Source: Sedimenticola sp. (lineage in GTDB: Bacteria > Pseudomonadota > Gammaproteobacteria > Chromatiales > Chromatiaceae). Taken from it: 5,418 nt of DNA. Under the pieces are notes generated by a model that ran no database searches, was not told where the DNA came from, and saw only the letters and a list, made by a program, of their open reading frames with translations. This document shows positions 5,043 through 5,418 of the stretch, one piece after another. Both the position numbers and the translations under genes were made by a program. The stretch is from contig JAUXBK010000184.1 of assembly GCA_030619405.1 (NCBI GenBank), positions 1 to 5,418 of the forward strand, given 5' to 3'. The stretch's first letter is position 1. The number at the start of each line of letters is the position of its first letter.

Positions 5043-5418
5043 GTGACCTTACCCGCGCCCGAACGCCAGGCAATAACGGTTCTTCTAGTAGACGATCATC
5101 CACTCGTACGTAAAGGCGTGCGCGCTCTGCTGGACAGCGAAGCGGATATCACCATCGCCGGGGAGACAGGCAACGGTCAGGAAGCCATCGACCAGGCCAG
5201 TGTGCTCTCACCTGACGTGGTCGTCATGGGCATCACCACGCCGAAACTCAACAGCATCGAGGCCACCCGGCGCATCCTGGCGGCGGCCCCTGAAATCCGG
5301 ATCGTCGCCCTCTCTATTCACTCGGAAAAACAGTTCATCGACGCTATGCGAGAGGTGGGGGCCGCCGGCTACGTGCTCAAAGAAAGCGTACTGGAGGAGC
5401 TGGTCGAGGCCATCCATA
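5043..5418 (+). CDS. NarL/LuxR-type response regulator with a receiver domain lacking the usual phosphoacceptor Asp (3'-truncated by window)
   Basis: The visible 125 residues are a receiver domain of the NarL/FixJ-like type, which normally precedes a LuxR-type helix-turn-helix DNA-binding domain (outside the window). Seen: TVLLVDDHPLVRKGVRALL with acidic pocket residues D17 and D18, the ALSIH segment with conserved hydroxyl residue S91, and AAGYVLKES with conserved K113. The expected phosphorylation site at the end of the third strand, usually PDVVLMDI-x-MP, reads PDVVVMGITTP here, so the aspartate position is G63. The M before P is T66, and the usual NG after it is NS (N70-S71). This suggests a phosphorylation-independent receiver, although a GAC-to-GGC base change alone would explain the G. 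The start is the GTG at 5043: an in-frame TAA lies directly before it, GGTGAG (5034-5039) sits 3 nt upstream, and no later start keeps the first strand. No histidine kinase is visible. The DNA-binding class is inferred from receiver similarity. Confidence 0.92.
   Translation, partial: MTLPAPERQAITVLLVDDHPLVRKGVRALLDSEADITIAGETGNGQEAIDQASVLSPDVVVMGITTPKLNSIEATRRILAAAPEIRIVALSIHSEKQFIDAMREVGAAGYVLKESVLEELVEAIH

Noticed and set aside
5208..5417. Minus-strand frame opposite the response regulator
   Set aside because: It is antisense to a clear receiver domain and has no features of its own.

Overview
The window looks like a stretch of chromosome from a moderately GC-rich Gammaproteobacterium. 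The visible proteins resemble enterobacterial Kch and PqiA/PqiB/PqiC, and the intergenic gaps carry palindromic elements of the sort dispersed in gammaproteobacterial genomes, sulfur-oxidising and purple sulfur lineages among them. The lineage is an inference from protein family and repeat style; nothing here fixes the genus.

Layout. (1) 1-654, + strand: the 3' half of a Kch-type potassium channel gene, from the selectivity filter through TM2 and a cytoplasmic RCK domain. (2) 655-943: a gap almost filled by an inverted-repeat element (669-891) with nested hairpins. (3) 944-1585, + strand: a PqiC-type outer-membrane lipoprotein gene. (4) 1586-1751: a convergent gap with a GTTCCCAC-type palindrome and six perfect copies of a 7-bp repeat, preceded by an inverted two-unit copy. 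(5) 1752-4667, - strand: a tightly overlapping operon read right to left, with two half-size PqiA genes (4-nt GTGA overlap) followed by a three-MCE-domain PqiB gene (8-nt overlap). (6) 4668-5042: a divergent, more AT-rich intergenic region with a perfect 24-bp palindrome, an interrupted hairpin, a consensus TATAAT and a small hairpin. (7) 5043-5418, + strand: the receiver half of a NarL/LuxR-type response regulator cut by the window end.

How the genes work together. PqiA (inner membrane), PqiB (MCE tunnel anchored in the inner membrane and spanning the periplasm) and PqiC (outer-membrane lipoprotein) form the Pqi lipid-transport system between the two membranes. In E. coli they are one pqiABC operon. 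Here PqiA is split in two, and pqiC lies on the opposite strand, tail-to-tail with pqiB and bracketed by repeats. The Kch gene and the response regulator have no evident functional tie to Pqi.

The points most worth a second look are the response regulator, whose expected phosphoacceptor Asp reads Gly with other changes around it; the perfect palindrome upstream of the pqi operon; and the inverted, repeat-flanked position of pqiC. I did not find a clearly new multi-gene system.
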